Origin: Flaveria trinervia
Lineage: Eukaryota > Streptophyta > Magnoliopsida > Asterales > Asteraceae
Assembly (NCBI GenBank): GCA_025506515.1
Contig: CM046453.1
Coordinates: 31,931,845 to 31,995,844 of the forward strand
Reading direction: 5' to 3'
Length of the DNA: 64,000 nt
The notes under the pieces are model-generated. The model was not told the DNA's origin. It saw only the letters and a program-made list of their open reading frames with translations, and ran no database searches. A program made the position numbers and the translations under genes. Below are positions 35,117 through 46,731 of the stretch, piece by piece. How positions within the stretch are numbered: the first letter of the stretch is position 1; each line of letters begins with the position of its first letter.

Positions 35117-35596
35117 GATGAATAAACTTATAATCTAATCAAACAAACTTTTACCGATGCGACTGAAGGATGCGACTGAGGTAATCGTGCGTATAAGCTC
35201 TGCGATTGGTTCAATCGTGCGAATGAACTGGGAGATTGGTTCAGTCGTGCGAATGAAGCTGGTACGTATGAGCTATGCGAACGAATGGTTCAATGGGCCG
35301 AATGAAGGTGCGACTAGGTCCAATCGTGCGTATGAGCAGTACGAATGGAGTCCAGTCGTACGAATGAGTCAGTCATGCGATTGAAGCCGCTGGTTTGCGA
35401 AAATTTCTAGGTTTGACGGTTTCAGCCGTAAAAACTCGAAATTTTACAAGTTCTGATTGCCTGAGTTCGTAGAAACCAAACGTCGATGAGCTGGGAACTT
35501 CCAAGATCACTTTTGATGCCAAAGATTGCGTTTTTAGTGTAAAAACACAAACTTTATGCAATCTTGATTGAATCAACACGTAATCAAGAGCCAATG
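35117..35596 (-). other. C4 leader with motif-B array
   Basis: 480 bp between PBS and gag. The array (35156-35386) carries units like GTGCGAATGA and AGTCGTACGAATGAG; the rest is AT-rich with no ORF. Confidence 0.8.
35156..35386. repeat. Motif-B array in C4 leader
   Basis: About fourteen degenerate units of the (T/A)GCGA(A/C)TGA and TTCAGTCGTGCGA types. Confidence 0.88.
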
Positions 35597-35608
35597 GCTC
35601 TGATACCA
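35597..35608 (-). other. Primer-binding site of C4
   Basis: GCTCTGATACCA on the plus strand, i.e. TGGTATCAGAGC on the minus strand, 2 nt from the LTR. Confidence 0.95.
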
Positions 35609-35610
35609 CT

Positions 35611-36318
35611 TGTTAGGACCTGGTATTCGACTGAAATACCTAGAGATCACGTGTATACCGGATCAAATAGTGCGGAATCCTATTTGATTGGCGATCCAAT
35701 CAGTGAGAACACACGAAGAATCAATCAAGGATTGAAACTAACGTTAGAAATCGATAAGGAATCGATCTAATGTGTTCTATGAACTTGGAGAACGATTGGA
35801 AGGTTTCTGGACGGCTAGGGTTCGTATGGAATTGAACTTGATCGAATCTCCCTGTTTTTCACGAATTGAGTTGTATTTATAGGTTGGCACTCTTCAATCG
35901 TGCGACTGAACCATTAGTTTGGTTCAGTCGTGCGATTGAACCATGCGGTTGGTTCATTCGTGCGACTGAGTGTTCAGTCGTGCGACTGAGCCAATCTTAT
36001 GTTACAGTCGTACGACTGATCCAGTCTCCTGGTTCAGTCATGCGACTGAGTCAATCGTATGAGGTTCTTCATGCTTATGGTTCATTCGCATGAGCCATTC
36101 GCATGGGAACTTCATTAAGTTAAGTTTGAATGTTTTAGTTAATTAATATAATATTACATGTAATCATTCAAGTAATCATAAACTCAATCAATTCATTTAC
36201 GACTCATTAATGAACTATTAACATTATAACCACAGACTATCAACATCAGTCCATTAATCATACCAAACAAGATCTATTACATCTCATATCACGATCTAGG
36301 GACATACATGTATCAACA
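35611..36318 (-). repeat. C4 5' LTR
   Basis: 708 bp. On the minus strand: a U3 with the motif-B array (about 35893-36107), then TATAAATA at 35874-35881. GGTTCAGTCG TG CGATTGAACC at 35921-35942 can fold into a hairpin with one G.U pair. Confidence 0.95.
35874..35881 (-). promoter_or_regulatory. TATA box of C4 LTR
   Basis: TATAAATA on the minus strand, about 12 bp beyond the end of the motif-B array; C6 has the same arrangement at 62583-62590. Confidence 0.7.
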
Positions 36319-36323
36319 GTATC

Positions 36324-37020
36324 TAAGGAGTTAAAGAAATGTGAGAGTGTTCAAAAGGAAAATCCTAAAATTATAAAGACCAAACTCACACAGCAAAAAC
36401 AAAAGGTTAACCAGTCTACTCCTAAATCTAAACAATGATCTAATGTGGCCTCTACATCCATAGTTAAGCAAATGTTATTTCAAAAGCCACAAAAATACTG
36501 TGATATATGTGACATGTACAATCATAACACATCTAAGTGTTATTTTAACAAATACTATCACATATGTGATATGACAAATCATAACATAGCTGATTGTTAT
36601 TTAAACAAATACTGTGTATTGTGTGATGAAAGGAATCATAATACAAAGGATTGTTACTTCAGGAAGAACTCACCTAGAAAGGATTTTGATAACTAAGGAT
36701 ACGCTAATCCAAAGTTTCAAAGAAATCACTATAATGGATTTAGGAAACGATCAAAAACACCTTTTCAGGGTTTGAGATCTTTCAGAAGAATCAATTTTGA
36801 TTATGATAATCGGTATAACGTCAGATAATAACAATATAATCAAGAACCTTTCGTTCCATGCTCAGTGAGAATGATAAGTGAAACATATAATAAGAAAATT
36901 TTTTATAATGTTTCAAACAATGGTTCAAAATTTCTTGATGATGATCTTGAAAATAGATTAAATGTTTTGAAAACATAAAAAAGTAAAGACAATCAAAATG
37001 TTTTCCAAAGAGGAAATCCC
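36324..37020 (+). pseudogene. C1 gag C-terminus with three tandem zinc knuckles
   Basis: C1 resumes after C4. A Lys-rich stretch ends in a TGA near 36438, then 36445-36696 encodes three consecutive 19-residue repeats, each a CX2CX4HX4C knuckle: CDICDMYNHNTSKC, a second with its first Cys changed to Tyr, and CVLCDERNHNTKDC. DNA period is exactly 57 bp (36493, 36550, 36607). After that the frame is broken (37020). C4 and C5 have a single knuckle in this position. RNA binding is the expected role. Confidence 0.85.
36493..36663 (+). repeat. 57-bp tandem repeat x3 (zinc knuckles)
   Basis: Units 36493-36549, 36550-36606 and 36607-36663, each starting AAATACT and keeping the frame. Confidence 0.93.
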
Positions 37021-37626
37021 AAGACCATTTCGGCTTGGGTTACTAAGTCATCATAAATATCTTTGAATGCAGGTATGCCCACGGAGACCTATAAACACAT
37101 GTTATGTTGATAGGGGTGTAGCCGGCACCTAACAGGCAATCAAGCCTTGCTTCAAGATTTTAAGCTAAAAGATGGTACTCATGTGGCGCTTGGTGGAGAT
37201 TCAGGAGGAAAGATAACCAGTGAAGGAATGGTATCTAATGGAATAATAAGTTTTGACAAATTCAACTTCTATGAACAATTAAATTTTAATGTTTTGAGTG
37301 TTTCACAAATATGTGATAAATCGAACTCTACCTTATTTGATGATTCTTTTTGTTATATCTTAAAGAGAGGAGTTCAGATCAGCAAAGAGTGGGTTTTTGT
37401 CAAAGCTATTCGTGATAGAGATGTCTACAAACTAGACATGTCTCAAGTTGATCCGTCTATAGAAACAACATATCTCATTGCTCGTGCATCTAATGATGAA
37501 ACTCATCTATGGCATAGATGTCTCGGTCATTTAAACTTCAAGAACATGAACAAGCTTGTAGCAGGAAATCATATTATTGGAATTCCTTCAAAGAAGTACA
37601 CAACATCAGACCTCTACAAAGCATGA
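37021..37626 (+). pseudogene. C1 protease remnant and GAG-pre-integrase
   Basis: The protease active site is recognisable but changed: Asp codon 37109-37111 is followed by AGG (Arg) where Ser or Thr is required, and a stop follows soon. The next frame (37147-37623) carries NVLSVSQICDK and HLWHRCLGHLNFKNMNKL, the zinc-binding His pair. The frame ends in a TGA at 37624-37626 where the family has the second zinc Cys. Confidence 0.85.
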
Positions 37627-38830
37627 TTGAAGGGAAAACAACATAGAGCATCTTATATGACCAAACAAATAAACTCAAATTCAAAACCTTCACAAATATT
37701 ACACATGGATCTATTTGGTCTTGTAAACAAACAAAGCATCAGGAAGAAATCATATTGTTTTGTCATCTTTGATGATTATACACAATTTTCTTGGGTTTTC
37801 TTTCTTCATTCAAAATATGAAACAGCTGATCTTTTAAAAGAATTTATCATTAAAGTAGAAAATCAATTATATCAAAAAGTTAAAATAATCAAAGGTGATA
37901 ATGGAACTGAATTTAATAATGCTAATATTGATAGTTTTTGTGTAGACAAAGGAATAGCTCATCGGTTCAGTGCTCCTCGAACTCCATAACAAAACGGAGT
38001 TGCAGAAAGGAAAAACAGAACTTTGATTGAAGCAGCTCGTGCAATGTTAGCTGATATAATGATTCCTATCACCTTTTGGGATGAAGCAATACTAACTGCC
38101 TGTTCTATTCAAAATCGTACTCTATTGGTTAAGGACAAATATAAAACTCCTTATGAGTTAATGTTTGGCAGGAAACCCAATATTGATTTTCTTAAATCTT
38201 TTGGATGTCCTGTTTGATTTTAAATTCAAATGACCATCTAGGCAAATTTGATTCAAAGTCTCATGATGGATTCTTTCTTGGATATTGATTTGCTTCGAAA
38301 GTGTATAGAGTTTATAACTCTAAGACGAATGTTATCATTGAAACGTTCAATGTTAAATTCCTTGAAAACTCTTTTCCATAAGTTTCAAATGGTCCGAAGT
38401 GGTTATTTGATTTAGATTCATTAACAAACTCATTTAATTCTAATATGTTTGAATCTTCATGTGTCAATAGGAAACAAGCAGGAGATCTTGGATCCTTCAG
38501 TCATGATATTGATTCTGATGATATGGATGATACATGTCCAGATTATCCATTTTTCTCTTTTGCAAGAGATCCTCTACTTTGTATAGAGAATCATGAGCAA
38601 CAAAATCATGAGCATCAACAAGTTCCTAAATATTGTGATATTTCTCTACCTATTCCTAATGATAGAGCAGAAATTCACCATCCTGAGTCTGGAACTTCAT
38701 TTGTATCCGGAGATATAGATGTGAATGAAAAGTTTGGTTACTTTGCCAGTCCTCCAACTCAAGTTCCGATTTTCATTCCATATTCCTCAACTTTATTGCA
38801 CCAACTCTCTGAGCTGAACCAGACTAATTA
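37627..38830 (+). pseudogene. C1 integrase and linker
   Basis: HMDLFGL (first Asp), IKGDNGTEF (second Asp), a TAA at 37987-37989 in place of a Gln codon, then NGVAERKNRTLIEAARAMLAD (Glu). After 38215 the frame breaks and a loose Ser/Asp/His-rich linker follows (38445 on), cut by C5 at 38830. Insertion enzyme of C1; inactive. Confidence 0.88.
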
Positions 38831-39287
38831 TGCACGATCAGTTTTTGTCACTAAACATTTGATTTTCTCTCAAAGTCATTTAAACAACACTCGGATGAAA
38901 GAAAAGTCTCAAAGAGTTTATAACAATATAATAAGTAATAATCAAAGACAAGAAGTAATTTTCAAGGTACTTGCATATATTGCTTCTCAACTCAAATATT
39001 ACAAGATTCTTACAAACATGTTGTTATGAGTACAATGAGAAACTATATATAATACTACCTACAGCCGGATATACTTTGATACCCGCTGGAATCCTCTAAC
39101 TAAAGCAAATACTACCAAGCTATAGTTTATGGTATCTCAGATAAGACTTTATCTCATATATGGTAGTTAGGACATGTCCCTGACTTACCTTTTGTCACCA
39201 ACTAAAGTTGGTAACTTGTACTAATAAAAAAAGTTGAATAGTAGAATACAGTATGGTCAACTACATGGCTCTTTGAGAAAACGCCAT

Positions 39288-41471
39288 TGTAACGCCCCGA
39301 ATAATGTCTAAGCTAGCCAAATAATAATAATGGGCTTAAAAGATATCATTTAATGAAAATAAGATGGATATGGGTTTTAGACCGAGTAGACTTTGCAGGT
39401 TATGTGTTTGGTGAGTTTAAGGTCCCGGGAACGCCCGGTATATATAAACAGATCAGCTTGAGCAGCTTTCATTTGCAAGTGAACACTCTAGTCCTAAAGA
39501 GAGAGTAGAGAGAGAAAGTAGAGAGAATTGAAGATTTCAAGGCTCGGTTGATCTTAGGATTGAAGATCGGTTTTCGTAGGAATCCAAACAACAAGAAAAC
39601 ACCAGGTAAAAACATCATTTAATCGTTCCTTTTGATGTAACCCGGATTCTAGGTTTGGGGTTTTTGAAAGTGGCAAAGATTCGCCCAAAACTCATGTTTT
39701 TGTGTAATAAAACATGTAAGAAGCTTATATAAAGCTTATTGGGTGATAAACCAAGGTTTTGGATGTAAAAGATTGAAGTTTTGGGTGAAAAATGGGTTGG
39801 TTTGTATTTTTCAGCCCGTTTTGCGAAACTGGCTGTTCATCCAGCAAAATTAGTTGTTCGTCCAGCGAAACTGTGGATCTTCATGCGAAACTATAGTTTC
39901 GCAGACATGGTTTTCCAACGAAAATTGGGCGAAACTGGCAGCAAAACTAGCAGCGAAGATGCCAGCGAAACTAGCAGCGAAATTGCTGGTGGAACTAGCA
40001 GCGAAAATGCTGGCAAAACTAGCAGGGAAACTGCTGGTCTAGCAGTGAAATTAGGCAGAAATTAACTCCTATGAGTGTTAACTTATTTGCAGGTTGTGCA
40101 GTGCAACCCTTGCTTTGTAAGCTTGATTAAGAAGCAACTCACTGAGTACAGGTGAGTTCTAGATCCCCTATTTTAAAGGTTTTGAACTAGTTTAGGCCTA
40201 GAAATGCATACAAAATATACGATTTAAATGACCAAGATTTTAAGAGGTTTTAACGAGAAGATCGGTTTTAACAACCCGGCCCCAGCCAGGGGCGTTGCCC
40301 CTTGGACCCCACTAGGGGCTGCTGCCCCTAGAACCCCACTGTTAAGGGCTGCCACCCCCAAACACCCGCTGTCCCATTGTGGGTCAGTTATGTCTTGTGA
40401 TGCTTTATGCTTGTTACGCATATGTTTATGTATGTGAATGTGCGATGCATGGTGTTTAAGATGATGTATGATTGATGCTATGTATGCTATGTATGTTATG
40501 CATGTTATGTTTTCTGAAGCTCCTTATTACGTATGATGACGTGACTTTATGTGGTGTGATATTGTTAATGAACGTAAAGTATTATCTTAACAAAGTGAAA
40601 GATTTAAGATAATGGAGTGGAACATAATGAAGGAACGAATGAAAAGCATTGCAAGCAAATGAAAGGAGGTTCACAACTCATTGAGGGTTGTTAGCTCAAC
40701 TATGTGTGTCTACAGCGTGCGATTTTGGCTAACTCATGAGGGTTCATACACACAGTAAGAGTTCAGTCTAGGTGACTGCTCCAATACGTGTGATTTTCTA
40801 ATTACTATGTGTTATATAGCGTGCGATCTTGGCTGACCCATAAGAGTTCACACACATAGGGGGAGTCTGTCCTAGTGACCACTCCATACGTGCGATATGG
40901 GGTCCTTATCGCTTAACCCTAGATGAATTGCTTGGTGCTCTAAAGCGGGGTTAAGCACATGATAGGACCTAGATAGAAGTGAAAGATAATAATGTACAAA
41001 AAGTGCGATAAGTACAAAATGTGCAAAACGTGCGAAATGTACGAAATGAACGATGATGAAGATAATAATGATTACCTTGATGTATGTACGAGGTGTGATC
41101 ACGTGCGATAGTAATAAAAATGTTTTAACGAATGGAAGGTAATGCAATGTTTTTATAAAACTAGAACTCACTCAGCAACGCTAACTTTTTATTCATTTTC
41201 CAGTTGGCAGGTGAGCATTGCTGAGGATGGCGCGGGGCAGCTACTTGGCATTTTTGGATGGCATTCTTTTGTATAACATTTTTGCATTGTAATACGAACA
41301 AACTATATTTTGTAATGAACCATGTATTATTTTGCAAAAGTGTTTATTTAAAGGAAATGAAATGTTTGTTTAAAGTGTTTCCGCTGCATGATTTTAGTAA
41401 AGTTAATGTATTTATATATTTTATGTGCAATGATTGAACAACTGTGAGCGTCCCGGGAATGGGGCCTTACA
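39288..41471 (+). repeat. S3: Ty3/gypsy solo LTR in C5 3' LTR
   Basis: 2184 bp, TGTAACGCCCCG to GGCCTTACA; TSD GCCAT (39283-39287)/CCCAT (41472-41476), one mismatch. Its right half is homologous to the right half of the G1 LTR, its left half is not. It holds array D and a GC-rich palindromic patch (40275-40370). No internal region. Confidence 0.9.
39828..40055 (+). repeat. Motif-D array (GCGAAACT) in S3
   Basis: Degenerate copies of GCGAAACT(A/G)GCAGC and CAGCGAAACT, about every 12-20 bp. Confidence 0.88.
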
Positions 41472-41540
41472 CCCATTCAGTATCAAAGGTCTGTAGCGGA
41501 GTGTCAGAGACGATACTTATGTCCACTGATTTATAGCAGT

Positions 41541-41806
41541 GTCTTCCGAATGTTAAATGGCTTCGGAAGAACAAGTACTTCCGAAGCCACTTATACTTCG
41601 GAAGAGTCTACTTCTTCTGAGGCTTGAGGACTACTTCTTTCTTCATAATTCGAAAGTAGTCTTCTGATTTCTTCTTTTGTGACTTGATCTTCGGAGTGAA
41701 TACTTTATCTTCGGAAGTAGAGTTTTGCCTTCGGAAGTAAAACTTTCACTCTGTCTTCGAAAGAACTCTACTTCGTTTGGAAGTTCGACACTTGGCTTCG
41801 GAAGCC
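41541..41806. repeat. Motif-C array (CTTCCGAAG) in C5 3' LTR
   Basis: Copies of CTTCCGAAG and its reverse complement CTTCGGAAG with variants, 10-35 bp apart; matched at 53216-53506 in the 5' LTR. Confidence 0.9.
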
Positions 41807-41877
41807 TTTGTAAGTACCACCAAAATTTGTCTAAGTGATTTGCTTTTGGCTGCACCAGCCTTCTTCTTGATCCAACA

Positions 41878-41890
41878 AACTCCCCCTAGG
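41878..41890 (-). other. Polypurine tract of C5
   Basis: On the minus strand CCTAGGGGGAGTT next to the 3' LTR. Confidence 0.85.
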
Positions 41891-41907
41891 ATGATACTAC
41901 CAAAACC

Positions 41908-44900
41908 TCACTTGTTTCTGCTCCTCAAAACTTTCAGCACCAAGGAGAGTAAATACTTATTAGTTTCCTTGTTCTTCCATGATATGGTGTTGAGAAGTTT
42001 GTACAAATATTTGGTTGATAGGATCTCCAGTCGGTCACCTTGAATGATATGTACCCTTTGTTGTGGCCCTCTGAAAAGAGTTAGTTTATGGGAACTATAA
42101 GTTCCCATCAAACTATAGGTTCCAATTCAGGACCTTCCACCATGTGTAGAAAGGTTGTGCCCTTGGTGGGAGGTCTATCCTTGTCTTCCTTATTTCTCAA
42201 TCTCAATTCTTCTTCAATCTTAGCTTTTGTTGTTAACTCGGCCAGATGAAGACTGCTGAGATCATTCTTGATGTGAGCAGAAGTTTCTGAGTTTGAGAGG
42301 TTAGAGAATGGTTTCTCTACTAACTCAACAATATCAAACCTACTGGAGTGTAGTAGAGAGGTGGCATTCAGCCTGTTGACTTCACCATTCTCTCTTTCCA
42401 CAAAAAAGTTATGAGTAGCTTCATCGAACCCCCACTGGAGTATCTTCTTTCTAGGCACAAGAGACTGACTAGGAATCTTGTCCTCTTTCCTTGTATCCAG
42501 TAGAGTCACCAGCTTCCTTCTTAGTCTCTTCTCTTCATCATTTAATGAGTCTGAGTTGATACCTAGAAGTTCTGCAGCTTGGTCCAGTGTTGCTCTGGGT
42601 AGATCAAGAAATTAATCTCTTGTGAGGGAACGTGAAGATCCATCAACATAGGTTGGTTTGATGGAGTCTTCATCACAGGAGATATCGCTCAAGGTTGTGC
42701 AGTTGACAAGCCTAGTCTTGATCTTCTTAACTCTTCTAGAGAGAGATGTTTGGAAGGCCGAGGGGATAGTTTGGAAGGTTGTTGGGTAGGATCTAGTATG
42801 GTGGTTCTAGTAAAAGTTTTGGGTTGAAGGATGAGCAATTTTGGTGGTTGAGGTGAGGATGTGGATGAGGGTAACAATACGGGTTCAGGAATGTAAGGTT
42901 CAGTTTTGATGGTGAATGGAGAGGGAATTGGTTTAGGTTGGGGTTGAGTGGTTGGTGTGAAGGTTATCCCCTGTACCCTTCTGTACATCTCTCTCCTTTT
43001 TCCCAAACGAAAGTCAGCTTTGATCTCACTGACAATTCGTTGGAGTGTCCTTTCAGACAGGGGACCCACCTGCCTTCCAAAGAAGCCGTGAGCCCAAATA
43101 TAGTCTTTCATCCAAGCTTTGTCACCTATCTTCTTGGTTGCAGTGGCCCTTGCTTCTTCTTCCCTTTTCTTCTTCTCCCCCAACTTGTCTCTTGCAGCAT
43201 TTTTCTCTTTATCCAATTGATCCTGCTCTTTGTTAAAGAGCCATAGGATCGTTTCATCATTGTGTGGAGACAACTCTTGAAGAGAGAATCCTCTGCAGGT
43301 TAGGAAGGCTATCCTTTCCCTCCTGAGCTGCATGTCAGCTTCACTCTGTTCCTTTTCTTTCTCTTCCTCTAAGGCCAACCATGTTGCTTCCTGTTGTAGC
43401 CTGGTTGCCATTTCTAGTTCCACAAACTTCTCTAATAATAGCAGAAGTGTTTCTTCATTGGCAGCTCCAATCTTGATGAGCTGGTCAATGATCTCCTCTC
43501 TTCTTTTGTTGTTGACTGCCTCCTGGTTTGCTGCAACTGCTTTTGTACTAGCCGCTAATAGCTTCCTAGTTGAAGTCTTCCTTTTCTTTTTTACTTTTTA
43601 TTCCTCTCCTTTTCCTAAAGCTCTTTCGCAGACATCTTCTTCTTTCCTGTATTATCTTTTGAAGAGCTTGAAATTGGTGGTTCTTGGAGAGTGGATCCGG
43701 ATTGTGACAGAGGCAGAGAGGGTGTTTGGATAGGAGGTTGATCCGGGAAATCCTCACTATTCACCTTAGATGGCAGCTCTAGGATTGCATTTGTGATGAT
43801 TAGTTCCTAGGACATTATGAATAGTCCTTCCCCAGCTTCCATTTCAGCTTCGGAAGATTCAGCTTGTTCTTCCGAGGCTTTAACTTCAGCTTGAGAGGTT
43901 TTAGGGGATCCAAATTTTGTCCTAACTATTTCAGTTGCTGAGCCATCAATCCCCATTTCCCCTTCAAATTTAATCTCAGGTTCCACGTGGACCTTAGGTT
44001 AACCAACTTCTTCCATAGTGGTAGAAGGTGCACTTAGCTTCTGTATTTCTTCAGCTACAAAATACATCATTGCTGCATCAGGGCTTGGCTGATCAAGAGA
44101 AAATCTCAACAGAAACTTGGAGAAGAGTCCGTAGAGATCTTTGAGCATCCTTTGGTCAATTTACAATAAGACCTGAGATGGCTCAGAGAAAGTTCTAATG
44201 GGAGCCGAGGATTTGGAAGTTAAAGTTTGGCTCTGTGTTTCCTCAGATGTTTCTCTCTAAACACTCTCCCCCTTTTTGGTATCATCATATTGAGAGCTAG
44301 ATAAGCTGGAGGAAGAGGTCAAGGAGACTTGAACATGTACATGCCTAACAGATCTCTCAATCTGTTTCTCAGCTAGTTGAGCCTTGAGATTGTCAATCTC
44401 AAGTTGCTGAGTGGCAGACCATTCTTCTAAAGTCCTAACCTTAGATTCAAGGTTTGAGACTCTAGATAGTAGGTCTTGAATGAACAGATGCATGCTTCCC
44501 TCATCTTCTTTTGAAGAATCATAGGGAGATGAGGTAACATACCTAGTATGTTCAGCCTCACCACCAGATGTGGTTTCTTGGCACCCTAGTTTCCCCTAGT
44601 TAGTGATGTCTCTTTTAGAGTCATCAAAAGGCGTGGTTGTCATAGATTCAGTCTCAGAAATGTTACCACTATCCATAGGGTCCATTGTGGCACGTTCTGT
44701 AGTGGCAGCTGAATCTGCATGAGTCCCCTCCACATTAGTGGGACTCACCTCAGTAATGGTTTTCTGATAGGGCTAGAGATAACAGGTTTATCTGGCTCTG
44801 TTGATCTTGGTGAGGGTGTTTTCAATCAACATCATTGCCATTAAGGGATGTTATCTCGTTATTAGTTTTGAAGAGAAGGTCAGTGAAAGATAAGGAGGTT

Positions 44901-46042
44901 AAACCTACTGACCCGAGACCTTGGTCAATGTCTATAGGCATTGAGCCTCTGATGGGGCTGTCCTTTATTGGCTGCTTAAAGGAGTGTAAATACTCACCCT
45001 GAGGGCTTTCATATTAGGTAGTGGGCTTATGGGTTTGAGACTGAGGAGACTCAAGACCTATATTGAGATCAATGGTAAAGGAATGTGAGACCTCAGACTG
45101 AGTGGGAGCCCAATGTTCCACTCTAGCCTTTTTAGGTTGAACAAGAGGACCTTGTTCAATTAGAATCGATTGAACAAGGGTTCGTTTGGGGCGTCTTGTG
45201 TAGGTGATGGTGATGGGAGGAGAAGGTAGTGTTGGCATTGTGGTTGTAGTTGCTAGTGTGGGTTCATCACTTATGGGATGAACATGGATGTCACTAGGAG
45301 CTATTTGCTCAGTCATACTAGGAGGTAAAGAAATGTACCTTCTATTGAAGTTGGTGGATACCTTCTTTAGTGTCTTGAAGATGGTTGGCCTCATGTAAGG
45401 GACTGACAGAGTGGCTGCACAGACAAGCCGACTCTAGTCCAGCTCATAGTTGATAATGTGCTGAAGAAATATAGGATACATAAAGAATGTTTCCCTTTTG
45501 TAGATTTTCAATGAGATTGACCAGCACAAATCTTGAGTAGTTAAAGCTCAAGCCTCTCACCAATCCATGAACTAAGCACCCTAGGTCATATGGGATTTGG
45601 TCCCATCCCCTAGATTTGTTTGACAAACAATGAGGACAATGTGCAGGAGGAACTTCCAGTTGTAGGATTAGTTGAATTTGTAGACAGTCGACCTGCTCAT
45701 ATTTCAACCATATCCCATGAGGATGTAGGTGTTGTCTAAATCTGCCTTATGGAACTCAGTAGGGGCACCCTTATCATGAAGCTCCAGATGCTCCCTGATG
45801 AGTTGTTCAGTGATGACAAACTCCTGGCCACAAATGTGGGATTGTATTACACGAACCCTATTTAGGGTTTCAACCTAACCGTTCCCCCAAAATTCAGTCA
45901 TGTGATTGAGGTAAACTTTGGGATTAACAGTCAAGGCGGTGTAGTAGGATGATTAGGTGAGGAAAGAGATGATTTCAAAGAAGTCCGCATCTCTTGAAGA
46001 GTCAAGAAGTGCGACTGAGTTGTGTTGAGGATTTAGGGCCAT
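41908..46042 (-). pseudogene. C5 extra 3' ORF, function unknown
   Basis: ATG at 46042; N-terminus NPQHNSVALLDSSRDADFFEIISFL resembles the start of the C4 3' ORF, followed by FNYSRFVLVNLIENLQKG (45444-45707), which matches its mid-region. Then Pro/Thr-rich parts (45014-45394), a coiled coil (44257-44493), an EEEKEKEQ coiled coil with a KKKREEEARATATKK basic stretch (42689-43423), and a C-terminal part to 41908. At least two early in-frame stops (near 45960 and 45885) and many frame changes. Location between RNase H and the 3' LTR, same strand, as in C4. No membrane segment seen. Confidence 0.75.
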
Positions 46043-46731
46043 TGAGAAAATTTGAAGGTAGAGGAGTTTGAGCTTGGGTGATTTTGGGAGAAAGGAAACT
46101 TTTAGGGCTGTAAAAATTTTTGGTAAGAAGATGAGAGTGAATAGTCAGGATTATTTAAAAGAGGGTGAAATGGTGGTAATGTGTTAGGATAAGGTGATGT
46201 GATGTTTTAGTGGATGAAGCGACAGGGGCGGTAAGGTTTAATTCAATTAAATAATCCAACATCATTAAAAACATCTTTACTTTTTAGAGTGCGGGGCCCA
46301 AGAGATTTTCATTACACAGTAAAATCTTTCTTCCTAATATAAAACATTTCCGAAGGTAATTTTCTTCTGAAGGCAATTCTTACTTCCGAAGGTAAAAGTT
46401 ACTCCTGAGAGTAAAGATTGCTTTCTAAATGGAGAGTTATTGTAAGCTTCGGAAGTAGACCTGATACGAAATCAATCGCTTCTTGTGAGACTGAAAATTC
46501 TTCTGAGAAGAACAATTATCCTTGGAAAAATTTTGCTTCGGAGGATATGTAAAATGTCTTCCGAGGGTTAATTTCTCTTCAGAAGAAATTTACACATAGA
46601 AAATTTCAGAGAGATCTTTTGTAACAGGGCTTAGATTGTATTAACCTAAGACATTACTTATTAAAAAGGTTTACAAAAGAGTTAATCAAATTAATGTTTA
46701 TCATTCCAATAGCGGTAATGAGATACTTAAT
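46043..46731 (-). other. C5 spacer with motif-C array
   Basis: Non-coding. Motif-C array at 46347-46590, then on the minus strand a TATA-like TTTTAAATAATCC near 46150-46162, then the 3' ORF ATG at 46042. Confidence 0.7.
46347..46590. repeat. Motif-C array upstream of C5 3' ORF
   Basis: Units such as TTCCGAAGGTAA, TTCTGAAGGCAA and CTTCGGAAG. Same motif as the C5 LTR arrays. Confidence 0.85.

Larger units (their letters stand above)
22310..36318 (-). mobile_element. C4: 14-kb SIRE-like copia element with extra 3' ORF
   Basis: 14,009 bp, LTRs of 709 and 708 bp (TGTTAGGACC to ATCAACA), TSD GTATT (22305-22309)/GTATC (36319-36323). Minus-strand order: LTR, PBS, leader with motif-B array, gag with knuckles, protease, integrase, reverse transcriptase, RNase H, 2.5-kb spacer with two motif-B arrays, 3.2-kb extra ORF, PPT, LTR. 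Same family as C6. The LTRs differ by only about eight substitutions by eye, so it is a recent insertion. Confidence 0.95.
38831..41877 (-). repeat. C5 3' LTR, split by S3
   Basis: Parts 38831-39287 and 41472-41877 together match the 5' LTR 52695-53576. Contains a motif-C array (41541-41806). Confidence 0.92.

Noticed and set aside
38826..38830. Secure TSD for C5
   Set aside because: AATTA against AATCT shares only three of five bases; LTR ends are clear but the duplication is not firmly supported.
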